The notes beneath the pieces were generated by a model that saw only the letters and a program-made list of their open reading frames with translations, did no database searches and was not told where the DNA came from. From assembly GCF_000238775.2 (NCBI RefSeq), contig NZ_AFEJ02000002.1, positions 806,001-870,000 of the forward strand: a stretch of 64,000 bases of DNA, written 5' to 3'. A program made the translations under genes and the position numbers. Below, piece by piece: positions 1 through 8,123 of this stretch (the first letter of the stretch is position 1; the number at the start of each line of letters is the position of its first letter). Source of the stretch: Acaryochloris sp. CCMEE 5410. GTDB lineage: Bacteria; Cyanobacteriota; Cyanobacteriia; Thermosynechococcales; Thermosynechococcaceae.

Positions 1-1808
1 CCATTGATCGTATTACGGCACAAGGGCAATATACAGATGGCAGCTTAAAACTCCGGCCTTTATTGGTGGCAACGGGAGAACAGGAAGCCAAGTTTCAGGG
101 AACGATTGGTCTTCAGCAGCAGTCCGGCCAGTTAACCCTAAAGAATTTACCGTTGCAAGGACTGAATCAATTTCTCGATTTGCCCTTTGAGGTTGCGGGT
201 ACGGTGAATGGAACGGCAACCCTTGCTGGCACTTTAGCCGACCCACGTCTCCAGGGTGAGCTGAATTGGGATGAGGCTAGGGTGAATACCCTTGCCCTCA
301 ACCAAGCTCGAACAACCTTTGCTTATAACCGGGGGCGATTGACCTTTGAGGGCGGCTCAGAGGCTCTTCCCTTCAGATTTACAGGAAATATCCCCTATCA
401 ATTACCCTTGACTGCGGTGGGACCGGATAGTGATGCCCTGGAGGTGTCCCTTAAAGTCAAGGATGATGGCCTGTCTCTGATTAACTTATTTACGGATCAG
501 CTTAATTGGGTAGAGGGCCAGGGAGAAATCGATCTCAATGTCACTGGTACCCTAACCCAACCTTCCATGCAGGGGAGTATCCAGTTAAACCAGGCCACAC
601 TAACATCTAATTTATTGTTTGAACCCCTCACCAACGTTACTGGAACCATTCAATTCGATCGCAATCAATTACGGATTAACCGTCTGATTGGCCTCTATAG
701 CCAGGGGGAACTGGAAGCTTCGGGCAGTCTCCCCCTATTTGTTTCCGAGCCTCCTCCCTCTTCTGCTTCACTGCAGCTAGCACTTAAAGCCCTCAAACTC
801 AATGTCAAAGGACTGTATAAAGGTCAAATTGATGGCGATCTGAATATCTCTGGCTCCCTGCTAGCCCCTCAATTGGGGGGCGTGATGGCCTTAACCAATG
901 GCCAGGTTATTTTAGCGGATGTCAACGTGGCCTCATCCAGTACTTCAGGCCAATTTGGACAAACCACTCCTCTGGAATTTAACAACCTGCAAGTTCAGCT
1001 CAATAATAATGTTCGGGTCACTCAGCCCCCTTTACTGAGTTTTGTTGCGGCGGGTAACGTCACCGTCAATGGTTCTGTAAATGCCCCTCGTCCTGCCGGT
1101 AAGATTCGATTTCGCCAGGGGTCTGTAAATCTATTTACTAGCCGTTTTCGGATTGATTCGCGTCGAGATAATTTTGCCGAGTTCGATCCGAGTTTGGGGT
1201 TAGATCCTTTTCTTAGCATTGGCATGGTGACGACTGCCACCGATATTGCCGGAGGGCGGGCTACGGAACTGAATGAGTTTGAGGACCTCCCTGCAGGCCG
1301 AATCGGGGCCATTGAATCGGTGCGCGTCCGGGCGACAGTGGAAGGACGGGCCAGTGAACTGGTCAATAACTTTAATCAAGTGGTGCAGTTGACCAGCACG
1401 CCCAGCCGTTCGGAGGGAGAAATCCTAGCCTTGTTGGGGGGGAGCGTCACCAATAATTTAGAAGATGGGAATACCGAACTTGCCTTAGTTAACTTGGCTA
1501 GTTCGGCGTTTCTAACCGGCTTTGAAGGATTATTCTCCGATGCCTTGGGAACACGGGCCAGCTTCCGCTTGTTCCCCGTATTAATTCCCAATGATGACCA
1601 AGATCAGTCTGTGTTGGCATTTGGAGCCGAATTGGGTTACGACGTGACGGATCGATTCTCCGTGTCGGCCTTGCAAATCTTAACAGGACTAGATGAAGCC
1701 ACTTTATTTAATGCGAGTTACGACATTAATGAGCAACTACGGGTGCGAAGTGCTATCAGTACTGATGGAGAAGCTGTTGGCATTCTCGAATATCGCATTC
1801 GTTTTTGA
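1..1808 (+). CDS. TamB-like translocation and assembly protein (DUF490), C-terminal part; 5' end outside window
   Basis: The reading frame is open from the first bases of the window, so this is the C-terminal part (about 600 residues) of a longer protein whose start lies upstream. The visible sequence is rich in alternating beta-strand patterns (repeated G-x-L/I and 'NVTGT', 'GQVILAD' type segments) and ends in an aromatic-containing strand finishing 'EYRIRF', as in TamB/DUF490 proteins. That family forms long periplasmic beta-taco proteins that move lipids or help assemble outer-membrane proteins between the inner and outer membranes. pgsA starts 6 bp after its stop, which suggests cotranscription with phospholipid synthesis. 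Family placement rests on overall pattern and the C-terminal region, so I am fairly but not fully sure. Confidence 0.8.
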   Translation, partial: IDRITAQGQYTDGSLKLRPLLVATGEQEAKFQGTIGLQQQSGQLTLKNLPLQGLNQFLDLPFEVAGTVNGTATLAGTLADPRLQGELNWDEARVNTLALNQARTTFAYNRGRLTFEGGSEALPFRFTGNIPYQLPLTAVGPDSDALEVSLKVKDDGLSLINLFTDQLNWVEGQGEIDLNVTGTLTQPSMQGSIQLNQATLTSNLLFEPLTNVTGTIQFDRNQLRINRLIGLYSQGELEASGSLPLFVSEPPPSSASLQLALKALKLNVKGLYKGQIDGDLNISGSLLAPQLGGVMALTNGQVILADVNVASSSTSGQFGQTTPLEFNNLQVQLNNNVRVTQPPLLSFVAAGNVTVNGSVNAPRPAGKIRFRQGSVNLFTSRFRIDSRRDNFAEFDPSLGLDPFLSIGMVTTATDIAGGRATELNEFEDLPAGRIGAIESVRVRATVEGRASELVNNFNQVVQLTSTPSRSEGEILALLGGSVTNNLEDGNTELALVNLASSAFLTGFEGLFSDALGTRASFRLFPVLIPNDDQDQSVLAFGAELGYDVTDRFSVSALQILTGLDEATLFNASYDINEQLRVRSAISTDGEAVGILEYRIRF

Positions 1809-1814
1809 CACCCT

Positions 1815-2339
1815 ATGACCCTTGCCACTTGGATTACAATTTCCCGACTATTTGCCCTTCCCTTTCTGCTTTATGGTTTACAGGGCGATATTGCGGATAA
1901 CTTCCCTGCTCGCTGGATTTGTTTAGCCATCTTTATTGTGGCTGCGAGCACTGACTGGTTAGATGGTTATCTGGCCCGTAAATTCGATCAAGTGACCGAT
2001 CTGGGAAAATTCCTCGATCCCCTTGTAGATAAGTTACTGATTTTAGGTCCCTTAATTGCACTAGTCGAATTAGGCCAGATCCCTGCTTGGAGTGTGATGA
2101 TTATTCTGACTCGGGAGTTAGCCATTGCTGGATGGCGCGTCCAGCAAACCCAAATTTCAGGAGCAAATTGGTGGGGCAAAGTTAAAACTGTTCTGCAGAT
2201 TATTGCCGTCTCTTTCTTAATCGCACCTTTGCCAGGGGTGTGGGTAACCGTTTCCTTAGGAATTTATACCGCATCGATATGCCTAACAGTCGTTTCTGGC
2301 ATTGTATATATACTGCCTCAATCACCTTCTGTCCAATAA
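1815..2339 (+). CDS. pgsA: CDP-diacylglycerol--glycerol-3-phosphate 3-phosphatidyltransferase
   Basis: 174 residues, normal for the family. It makes phosphatidylglycerol phosphate from CDP-diacylglycerol and glycerol 3-phosphate at the inner membrane; phosphatidylglycerol is essential for cyanobacterial photosystems. The CDP-alcohol phosphotransferase signature is visible at about residues 47-72 as D-x2-D-G-x2-A-R-x8-G-x3-D-x3-D, carrying the metal-binding aspartates. Several hydrophobic segments fit a polytopic membrane protein. The ATG lies 6 bp after the stop of the TamB-like gene, so the two are probably one transcript. cdsA, which supplies its substrate, lies at 59.1 kb. Confidence 0.95.
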   Translation: MTLATWITISRLFALPFLLYGLQGDIADNFPARWICLAIFIVAASTDWLDGYLARKFDQVTDLGKFLDPLVDKLLILGPLIALVELGQIPAWSVMIILTRELAIAGWRVQQTQISGANWWGKVKTVLQIIAVSFLIAPLPGVWVTVSLGIYTASICLTVVSGIVYILPQSPSVQ

Positions 2340-2836
2340 CGCAGAGTGTTATGAAGGAGAAAAATTTCCACAAAGACCTTGGATTAAAAGTTAATAATAT
2401 TTTAATTTTATCGTAATTTCAGTATTTCCCGTAGCGTCTTCTTTTTCAAGATATAAATAGTCAGAGGTATATCAACGAGTTTGAGTTGTATATTTACCTT
2501 TTGTCTATGTATAAGAAGTTATCCGAGATATGAAAAGCGTTCGTTTTTTTCTCCGCAAGATTACGGAACGAGCGAACTATTCGATTTCTGTAAAGCTGAT
2601 TATGAAAGGCTTATGTGAATTTACGGAAGTATTTTTCCAGTGATCCTACGGAAGATATTTCTGTGAGGGTAGAGCAAGATATTAATAGTAGATTCGTATT
2701 TCTTAGACAAACTGTACACCTCACTGCATTTATAGAAAGAGCTGTTCTTGTTCATTTGTTTTGCAGCATATTAGGTTTTCAGAAATAGTCAAGTCCCATC
2801 GTCTCGCTCATATCGTCACTTCACCTTATTAATCAT
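2340..2836. other. Intergenic region, no gene seen
   Basis: AT-rich spacer of about 500 bp between pgsA and the HTH protein. No reading frame with coding character, no RNA gene and no strong terminator were recognised. It presumably carries the promoter of the following gene, but no clear -35/-10 pair stands out. Confidence 0.5.
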
Positions 2837-3379
2837 ATGAAAGTTATCCATTCACATGATAATTCCGGCAATTCAGAGAACAAGCAGCCTATTGAGATGC
2901 TGAAAGAAGGACAACTATTATCCTTATCCGAAAGCTACCCTGCAGGACTCATTCTGCAAAAACCTTATTATGCTGAGTATATTGGTCCGGGTTCAGCCGT
3001 AGGTGGGATGTTTGATCTCCAGTGCGTCACGATTCACCCTTTAGGCAAAGCTGAACTCAGTACTCCTGAGACATTGGATGAGCGCCAAAACGCGTTTCAA
3101 AGGAGAATGGAAGATATCGAACAGATGCAGCTAATTTGTGAAAAAGATCTACCCATAGAACGAGCAGTTGCCGTTCTTGAAATGCTAACTCAGCATTTTT
3201 ATCAAGATGAGATCCAAATGATTCCCAATGAAGTTTTGGCTAAGCTGGTGGGGGTTTTACCTTCAACGATGGCAACAGCTTGGAAACAATTATCGACCGG
3301 AGGCCACAAGTCACACACCACTTCCCAGTCCTCTGCCCCTGAGCCTAATTTTGCCTCCCATGAGGTGGCGTTTGCCTAG
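2837..3379 (+). CDS. Hypothetical protein with a Crp/Fnr-like C-terminal helix-turn-helix
   Basis: 180 residues. Residues about 110-155 ('ERAVAVLEMLTQHF' then 'IPNEVLAKLVGVLPSTMATA') resemble the C-terminal winged-helix part of Crp/Fnr-type regulators, where the second segment would be the DNA-binding helix-turn-helix. The N-terminal 100 residues are shorter than a usual cyclic-nucleotide domain and I see no phosphate-binding cassette. The last 25 residues are low complexity. A DNA-binding role is therefore inference. The gene stands alone between pgsA and psbO, with about 500 bp upstream and 680 bp downstream. Confidence 0.55.
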   Translation: MKVIHSHDNSGNSENKQPIEMLKEGQLLSLSESYPAGLILQKPYYAEYIGPGSAVGGMFDLQCVTIHPLGKAELSTPETLDERQNAFQRRMEDIEQMQLICEKDLPIERAVAVLEMLTQHFYQDEIQMIPNEVLAKLVGVLPSTMATAWKQLSTGGHKSHTTSQSSAPEPNFASHEVAFA

Positions 3380-4058
3380 GTGGGCAGTATTGCTCTCTTA
3401 AAGACTCGGTGACGGTTCAAAGCTGAATGGATTGAAGTCAGAAGCTTCTCTAACTTGGCGTTGACCCATAAAATCATCAGTCCCCTATTGATTAGCGTGT
3501 AAGCTGCAATTGATAGAGGTGCTGGTGATTTTTTGTAGTGACTAGGTTTAGCAAGGTGAGTTGAAGCGATGGGAGGATTCGGTGTCACGAATAGTTAACT
3601 GAGAACTGCCGCTAGTAAATAGATATCATTCACTAATGTATATGCTGGCAGAATAGCGAATTCCCATCTGACTCCAGGCAATCCCTATCGCAAATTAAAC
3701 ACCTGATTTCTAAAACCAAGCATAGTAAAAGCGTCAACGCCGTGTACAATGCTCTATGAGAGAGGGAATCCTTCCTGCGATCGCAGAAGACCACCCATCA
3801 ATTGTATAGGTGGTTTTTTTCAAGTGGAATCTACAAAGGTTCTACCCTTCTCCTAGACGATTTCTTCGGTGCACTTGCACCCAGAGCATAGCACTTACAT
3901 CCCTAAAGTGCGGACTCTGTGAAGGTCATCGTTTTATGACATTACCGATAGAAATTATTGTTGGCTCTAAAGCTAAAAGTCTTACCAAACATGGTCATCA
4001 GTGCCTTGATGGCAATCTGGCAAGAATTAACATAACTTTTGATACTAGAGGGTGATCA
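3380..4058. other. Intergenic region upstream of psbO, holds a terminator and possibly a small RNA
   Basis: About 680 bp without a convincing protein gene. A rho-independent terminator at 3790-3820 ends some rightward transcript before psbO. A possible -10 (TACAAT) lies about 70 bp before it, so a short RNA of roughly 60 nt is conceivable. The rest is the psbO upstream region, with an AGAGGG ribosome-binding site at 4047-4052, 6-7 bp before the psbO ATG. An 81-codon frame at 3810-4055 begins inside the terminator and looks spurious. Confidence 0.5.
3790..3820 (+). terminator. Rho-independent terminator
   Basis: Inverted repeat ACCACC at 3790-3795 and GGTGGT at 3809-3814, with additional inner A-T pairs, followed directly by a run of seven T. 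It lies 410 bp after the nearest rightward gene, so it may end a separate short transcript. A HIP1 palindrome (3777-3784) sits just before it. Confidence 0.7.
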
Positions 4059-4862
4059 ATGAGATTTCGCACTTTAATCGTTACTTTTTTAGCGGTCTGT
4101 CTGGGGGTTTTCTCAGTCAACGCCAAAGCTTTGGCAGTTGTACCCAGCTCTATGACCTACGACCAGGTAAAAGGCACTGGTCTGGCTGATAGCTGCCCAA
4201 CCCTTCCTACAGGCACCGGTGACACCATATCAGTCGGAGGCTCTGCCTACATTACAGATTTGTGTTTCCAACCCACTTCTTTCTTCGTGAAAGAAGAGCC
4301 TAAGAACCCTCGCCAAGAGGCCGAATTCGTGCCTGCGAGCGTTATGACTCGGAAAACAACAACCCTTGAGCAGATTGAAGGTCCTTTATCTGCTGATGGC
4401 GGCGGTTTAACCTTCAAAGAAAAAGACGGTATGGATTTCCAAGCTATTACCGTACAAATTTCTGGCCGTGAACGGGTACCCATGCTGTTCACCGTCAAGG
4501 AGCTTCTAGCTTCTGCTTCTGGTAGCACCATCGCTGATGGAACTAGCTTCTCTGGAGAGTATGCTGTTCCTTCTTATCGAACTTCAGGTTTCTTGGATCC
4601 CAAAGGTCGGGGTGTTGCCACAGGTTATGACAATGCTGTCGCACTACCTGCTTCTGCAGACGCTGACAAGCTAAACCGAGCCAATGCCAAGCGCTTTGAC
4701 CTCACCAAAGGTAGTATCTCCATGGATGTTGCTTCTGTTGATAGCGAAACTGGAGAATTTGGTGGCACCTTCGAAAGCGAACAGTTTTCAGATAGTGACT
4801 TAGGTGCTATTGACCCCTTAGAAGTGAAAGTCCGTGGAATTTTCTATGGTCGTGTCAACTAA
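4059..4862 (+). CDS. psbO: Photosystem II manganese-stabilising protein PsbO (33 kDa)
   Basis: 267 residues, standard length. PsbO is the extrinsic lumenal subunit that stabilises the Mn4CaO5 cluster of the oxygen-evolving complex. The first 26 or so residues form a signal peptide (basic start, hydrophobic core 'LIVTFLAVCLGVF', cleavage near 'AKALA'). The mature start contains 'LTYDQ'-like 'MTYDQVKGTGLADSCPTL', and the two cysteines (in 'DSCP' and 'DLCF') form the family's conserved disulfide. The C-terminal 'VKVRGIFYGRV' is also typical. It has its own ribosome-binding site and a strong terminator 60 bp downstream, so it is most likely monocistronic. Confidence 0.98.
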   Translation: MRFRTLIVTFLAVCLGVFSVNAKALAVVPSSMTYDQVKGTGLADSCPTLPTGTGDTISVGGSAYITDLCFQPTSFFVKEEPKNPRQEAEFVPASVMTRKTTTLEQIEGPLSADGGGLTFKEKDGMDFQAITVQISGRERVPMLFTVKELLASASGSTIADGTSFSGEYAVPSYRTSGFLDPKGRGVATGYDNAVALPASADADKLNRANAKRFDLTKGSISMDVASVDSETGEFGGTFESEQFSDSDLGAIDPLEVKVRGIFYGRVN

Positions 4863-4921
4863 GAGATTCTCTTAACTTGAACATTGAAGGTTATTCTGTA
4901 ACCTAAAATATACATTCGAAA

Positions 4922-4956
4922 AGCAGGTGTGTTTTAATCAAACACACCTGCTTTTT
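4922..4956 (+). terminator. Rho-independent terminator of psbO
   Basis: Perfect 13-bp stem, 4922-4934 (AGCAGGTGTGTTT) pairing with 4940-4952, a 5-nt loop TAATC, then TTTT to 4956. It is the strongest intrinsic terminator in the window and fits a highly expressed single gene. Confidence 0.95.
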
Positions 4957-5290
4957 ATGTCTCAATTAATTGAATAGGGAAACTGCGTATTCTTACTGAC
5001 CCCATCTATACTAAGGAAATTCTTGTTGAGTTGCAGGGATGCCAGGCTTTGATCCGACACACTTCAAATTCCCTCCTGTCACTAGCTTGTCGAGCTCTTC
5101 ATACTTCTAAAATTACGGGGAAAAGATAGATAGATAAGGAATGTTAAGGAGTGATCAACAAAGTTCCGTGGATTTGCTGATGTCCGTTTATCCTCTGACT
5201 TCTTAAGTTAATGGAAGGTTCGAAATCGTTTTCTTCTCCTCAGAATTCCGAATTAGAACGGACTAAAAAACAAATTCATATTTTTTTGAC
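4957..5290. promoter_or_regulatory. Spacer upstream of sigF
   Basis: About 330 bp between the psbO terminator and the sigF start. No coding sequence seen. It must hold the sigF promoter, but I cannot assign its elements with confidence. Confidence 0.35.
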
Positions 5291-6085
5291 ATGACCGCAA
5301 CTCTTACTAATAATCTTAAAAGTGAAAGCTTGGAGTTATTGCAGCAGTATCAACAGTCCTCATGCACTGAGTTGCGAAATCGCCTCGTTCAGATGAATTT
5401 GGGATTAGTTAGAAGGGAGGCTCATCGATGGGTAGGCCATTCCACTGAAAGTTTTGATGATTTAATGCAGGTAGGTTCCCTCGGGTTAATTCGAGCCATC
5501 GAACGGTTCGATCCCTTTAAGGGCCATGCCTTTAGTTCCTTTGCAGTTCCCTATATCCGAGGAGAGATTCAACATTATCTGCGAGATAAAAGTCCTCAAG
5601 TTCGGATCCCTCGCAAATGGCACGAACTTCAACGGCAGGCCATTAACGTGACCCGGGAAATGAGGGATGAATTACAACGGCAACCTACAGACGTTGAGGT
5701 GGCTGCAGCCTTAGATATTTGCCAAAAGGAATGGCAAGAAGTAAAGCTGGCATCTTGCAATCGCTCAGTTTTGAGCCTTGATGCTCCAGTTCATAATTCT
5801 GAGCAAGAATCCATGTCTTTGGGTGAGCTGCTGCCCGATCGCCACTATCACAGTTTTCAGCTCGCTCAAGAAGATCAAATTCGATTACGCCAAGCCTTAT
5901 CTAAGTTAGAAAAGCGAACTTCGGATGTCCTAGAGTTTGTCTTTTTCCATGACTTAACTCAAAAGGAAACAGCTGAAGTTTTGGGTATCAGTGCGGTGAC
6001 GGTCTCTCGTCAAGTCAAGAAAGGATTAGTTGCTCTCCGCCAAATGTTAAAAGGCTCTGAAGAGACAGCAGAGAAAACCGTTTAG
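5291..6085 (+). CDS. sigF: RNA polymerase sigma factor, SigF (group 3, SigB/SigF/FliA-like)
   Basis: 264 residues. Region 2 is clear: 'DLMQVGSLGLIRAIERFDP' followed by the -10 recognition segment 'FSSFAVPYIRGEIQHYLRD' (about residues 57-100). Region 3 follows, and region 4 near the C-terminus carries the -35 helix-turn-helix 'LTQKETAEVLGISAVTVSRQ'. No region 1.1 is present, as expected for group 3. In Synechocystis the orthologue controls type IV pilus genes and motility. Such sigma factors are classical targets of partner-switching anti-sigma factors, and a set of these genes lies at 56.7-58.8 kb, but nothing in the sequence links them directly. Confidence 0.9.
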   Translation: MTATLTNNLKSESLELLQQYQQSSCTELRNRLVQMNLGLVRREAHRWVGHSTESFDDLMQVGSLGLIRAIERFDPFKGHAFSSFAVPYIRGEIQHYLRDKSPQVRIPRKWHELQRQAINVTREMRDELQRQPTDVEVAAALDICQKEWQEVKLASCNRSVLSLDAPVHNSEQESMSLGELLPDRHYHSFQLAQEDQIRLRQALSKLEKRTSDVLEFVFFHDLTQKETAEVLGISAVTVSRQVKKGLVALRQMLKGSEETAEKTV

Positions 6086-6173
6086 ATTCCCCCGCTTTTA
6101 ATACTATGGGTCTTGATCTTTGCTGCGCTGGGGTATGATGCCAAAGTTGTAAGCAAGGGCCAAGATTGGCGGT

Positions 6174-7175
6174 GTGATTAAGCTTATTTATTGGGGAACC
6201 CCGCAGTTCGCCGTTCCTAGTTTAAGACGTCTGCTCCAAGCACCTGAGATAGAGGTGTTAGGGGTGGTGACTCAGCCGGATAAACGGCGAGGTAGAGGAA
6301 GCAAAGTGTCTCCATCTCCCGTGAAAACGGTTGCCATGGACGCAGGATTGCCGATTTGGCAATCTCATAATATTAAAAAAGATCAAGAGATTTTGGCAGA
6401 GTTGAGATCGCAAGGGGCGGACGCTTTTGTTGTGGTCGCCTATGGTCAACTTCTATCCCCAGAGATCCTGGCTATGCCCCGCTTAGGCTGCATTAATAGC
6501 CATGGCTCCTTACTTCCCAAATATCGGGGGGCGGCCCCTATTCAGTGGGGGCTCTATCATGGTGAAACCCGAGCAGGTATCACCACCATGCTGATGGATG
6601 AAGGCATGGATACTGGCGATATGCTGCTGACCACAAGTATTGAGATTGGTCTACTGGAAAATACCCTGGATGTGGCGATTCGCTTGGCTGATTTGTCTGG
6701 TGATCTGTTGATAGACACCCTGAACCAGCTAGATCAACAAACCCTAACGCCTACCCCTCAAAGTTCTGACCAGGCCACCTATGCGCCCTTGATTCAGAAA
6801 TCTGATTTTGTATTAGATTGGTCTCGATCTGCGATCGCACTACACAATCAGATTCGAGGATTTTCACCTAACTGTGTTACTCAATTTCGAGAATCTGGCC
6901 TTAAAATCATGGCCACAGCCCCTCTAGGGGAAACCTATGCAGCTGATCTACCCGAGGAGTTAGCCGCTCTCACTCCGGTCATCCCCCCTTCAGATGCATC
7001 TCCCGGTCGCATCGTTTATATTGCACCTCAGCAAGGTCCAGTCATACAAACGGGTGAAGGGTTATTGCTATTGCGATCCTTGCAACTGGCCGGTAAACGT
7101 CGTCAGTCGGGGGGAGACTTTGCCAATGGATTAAGGCTCTCGGTAGGGGAACAATTGGGAGAAGCGGCAGCCTGA
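6174..7175 (+). CDS. fmt: Methionyl-tRNA formyltransferase
   Basis: 333 residues. Formylates initiator Met-tRNA using 10-formyltetrahydrofolate. The N-terminal 'IYWGTPQFAVPSLRRLL', the catalytic block around 'CINSHGSLLPKYRGAAPIQW' (Asn, His) and 'MDEGMDTGDML' with the conserved Asp are all visible; the C-terminal half is the tRNA-binding OB-type domain. The start is GTG; the ATG pair 39 bp upstream in the same frame runs into a stop after five codons. The 3' end overlaps the convergent hydrolase gene by 73 bp. Confidence 0.96.
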   Translation: MIKLIYWGTPQFAVPSLRRLLQAPEIEVLGVVTQPDKRRGRGSKVSPSPVKTVAMDAGLPIWQSHNIKKDQEILAELRSQGADAFVVVAYGQLLSPEILAMPRLGCINSHGSLLPKYRGAAPIQWGLYHGETRAGITTMLMDEGMDTGDMLLTTSIEIGLLENTLDVAIRLADLSGDLLIDTLNQLDQQTLTPTPQSSDQATYAPLIQKSDFVLDWSRSAIALHNQIRGFSPNCVTQFRESGLKIMATAPLGETYAADLPEELAALTPVIPPSDASPGRIVYIAPQQGPVIQTGEGLLLLRSLQLAGKRRQSGGDFANGLRLSVGEQLGEAAA

Positions 7176-8119
7176 AGATATTGAGAAATTTCAGCCCAGG
7201 CTAGCTTTGCACCACTACAGAATCGAGGAAAACTCAGAAAACCATGGACCATGCCTGGATAGTCCGTCAATTGGGTGGGAATACCAGCCTGCTGTAAGCG
7301 CTGAGCATAGGCTTGGCCTTCATCGCGTAAGGGATCATAGGCCGCCGTAATTACCAGGGCAGGCGGTAAGTGATTCAAGGACTTAGCTAACAATGGCGAA
7401 AAATAGGGGGACTGAATATCTGCAGGCGAATTGGCATATTGATTGATGAAGATCTCCATGGCAGTTTTCTTGAGAACGGGGGCATCCGCATACTGATCCA
7501 TGGAAGGATGGTTGAGAGTGCCATCCAACGCAGGATAGAGCAAAATCTGTTTTTGGAGGTGGGGACCCTCTAAATCGCGAGCCATTAGACAGACGGCTGC
7601 AGCCAGGTTGCCTCCCGCACTATCTCCCATAACCATGAGTTTTTGAGGATCAACCCCTAAATGCTCAGCATTTTGAGCTGCCCACTGGGTTGCATCATAG
7701 CAATCTTCTAGAGGGGTGGGATAGGGAAATTCAGGAGCTAGTCGATAGGCCACCGACAGGATCAAAGCCCCACTTTGATAGGCAATCTGCCGACAGAAGG
7801 CATCATGGGTGTCCAGGTTCCCCGTTACCCAACCTCCACCATGAAAGAAAACAACGCAGGGAAGAGGGGAGTTCAAGCTGGGGTAATAAAGTCGAATGGG
7901 GATATTGCCATGGCGACCCGTCACCCACTGATTGCGAACTTTGGGTAATTTGCGTTTGCGCCCATGCTTGAGCCAATCAATGACAGCCGGGCGCGATGTT
8001 TCATTCCGCTGGCGCAGTGCTTCAGGGCTTAACAGCTCAATCGGCTGAGAACGGTTTAATAACGCATTCAGAATCTGGAGTTTCCAGTCCAATCGATACT
8101 TCTGCGCTGAAGACTGCAT
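7103..8119 (-). CDS. Alpha/beta hydrolase of the HSL/AB_hydrolase_3 type (esterase or lipase)
   Basis: About 338 residues from the ATG chosen at 8119. The oxyanion-hole motif HGGGW (near residue 93) and the nucleophile elbow GDSAGGN identify the hormone-sensitive-lipase group; the acid and base are probably in 'AAYDPLRDEG' and 'MVHGFLSF'. The substrate is unknown, likely a short acyl ester or amide. The frame is open 37 codons further upstream, but that would run into the end of the amidinotransferase gene, and the ATG at 8119 follows that gene's stop by 4 bp. The two are probably one leftward operon. Its 3' end overlaps fmt tail to tail over 73 bp. Confidence 0.85.
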   Translation of the reverse strand: MQSSAQKYRLDWKLQILNALLNRSQPIELLSPEALRQRNETSRPAVIDWLKHGRKRKLPKVRNQWVTGRHGNIPIRLYYPSLNSPLPCVVFFHGGGWVTGNLDTHDAFCRQIAYQSGALILSVAYRLAPEFPYPTPLEDCYDATQWAAQNAEHLGVDPQKLMVMGDSAGGNLAAAVCLMARDLEGPHLQKQILLYPALDGTLNHPSMDQYADAPVLKKTAMEIFINQYANSPADIQSPYFSPLLAKSLNHLPPALVITAAYDPLRDEGQAYAQRLQQAGIPTQLTDYPGMVHGFLSFPRFCSGAKLAWAEISQYLQAAASPNCSPTESLNPLAKSPPD

Positions 8120-8123
8120 GGGC

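Noticed and set aside
3700-3830. Yfr1 small RNA
   Set aside because: The conserved Yfr1 core is absent; only a generic terminator is seen.
3810-4055. 81-codon frame directly before psbO
   Set aside because: Starts inside a terminator T run and has no protein character; psbO has its own start signals.
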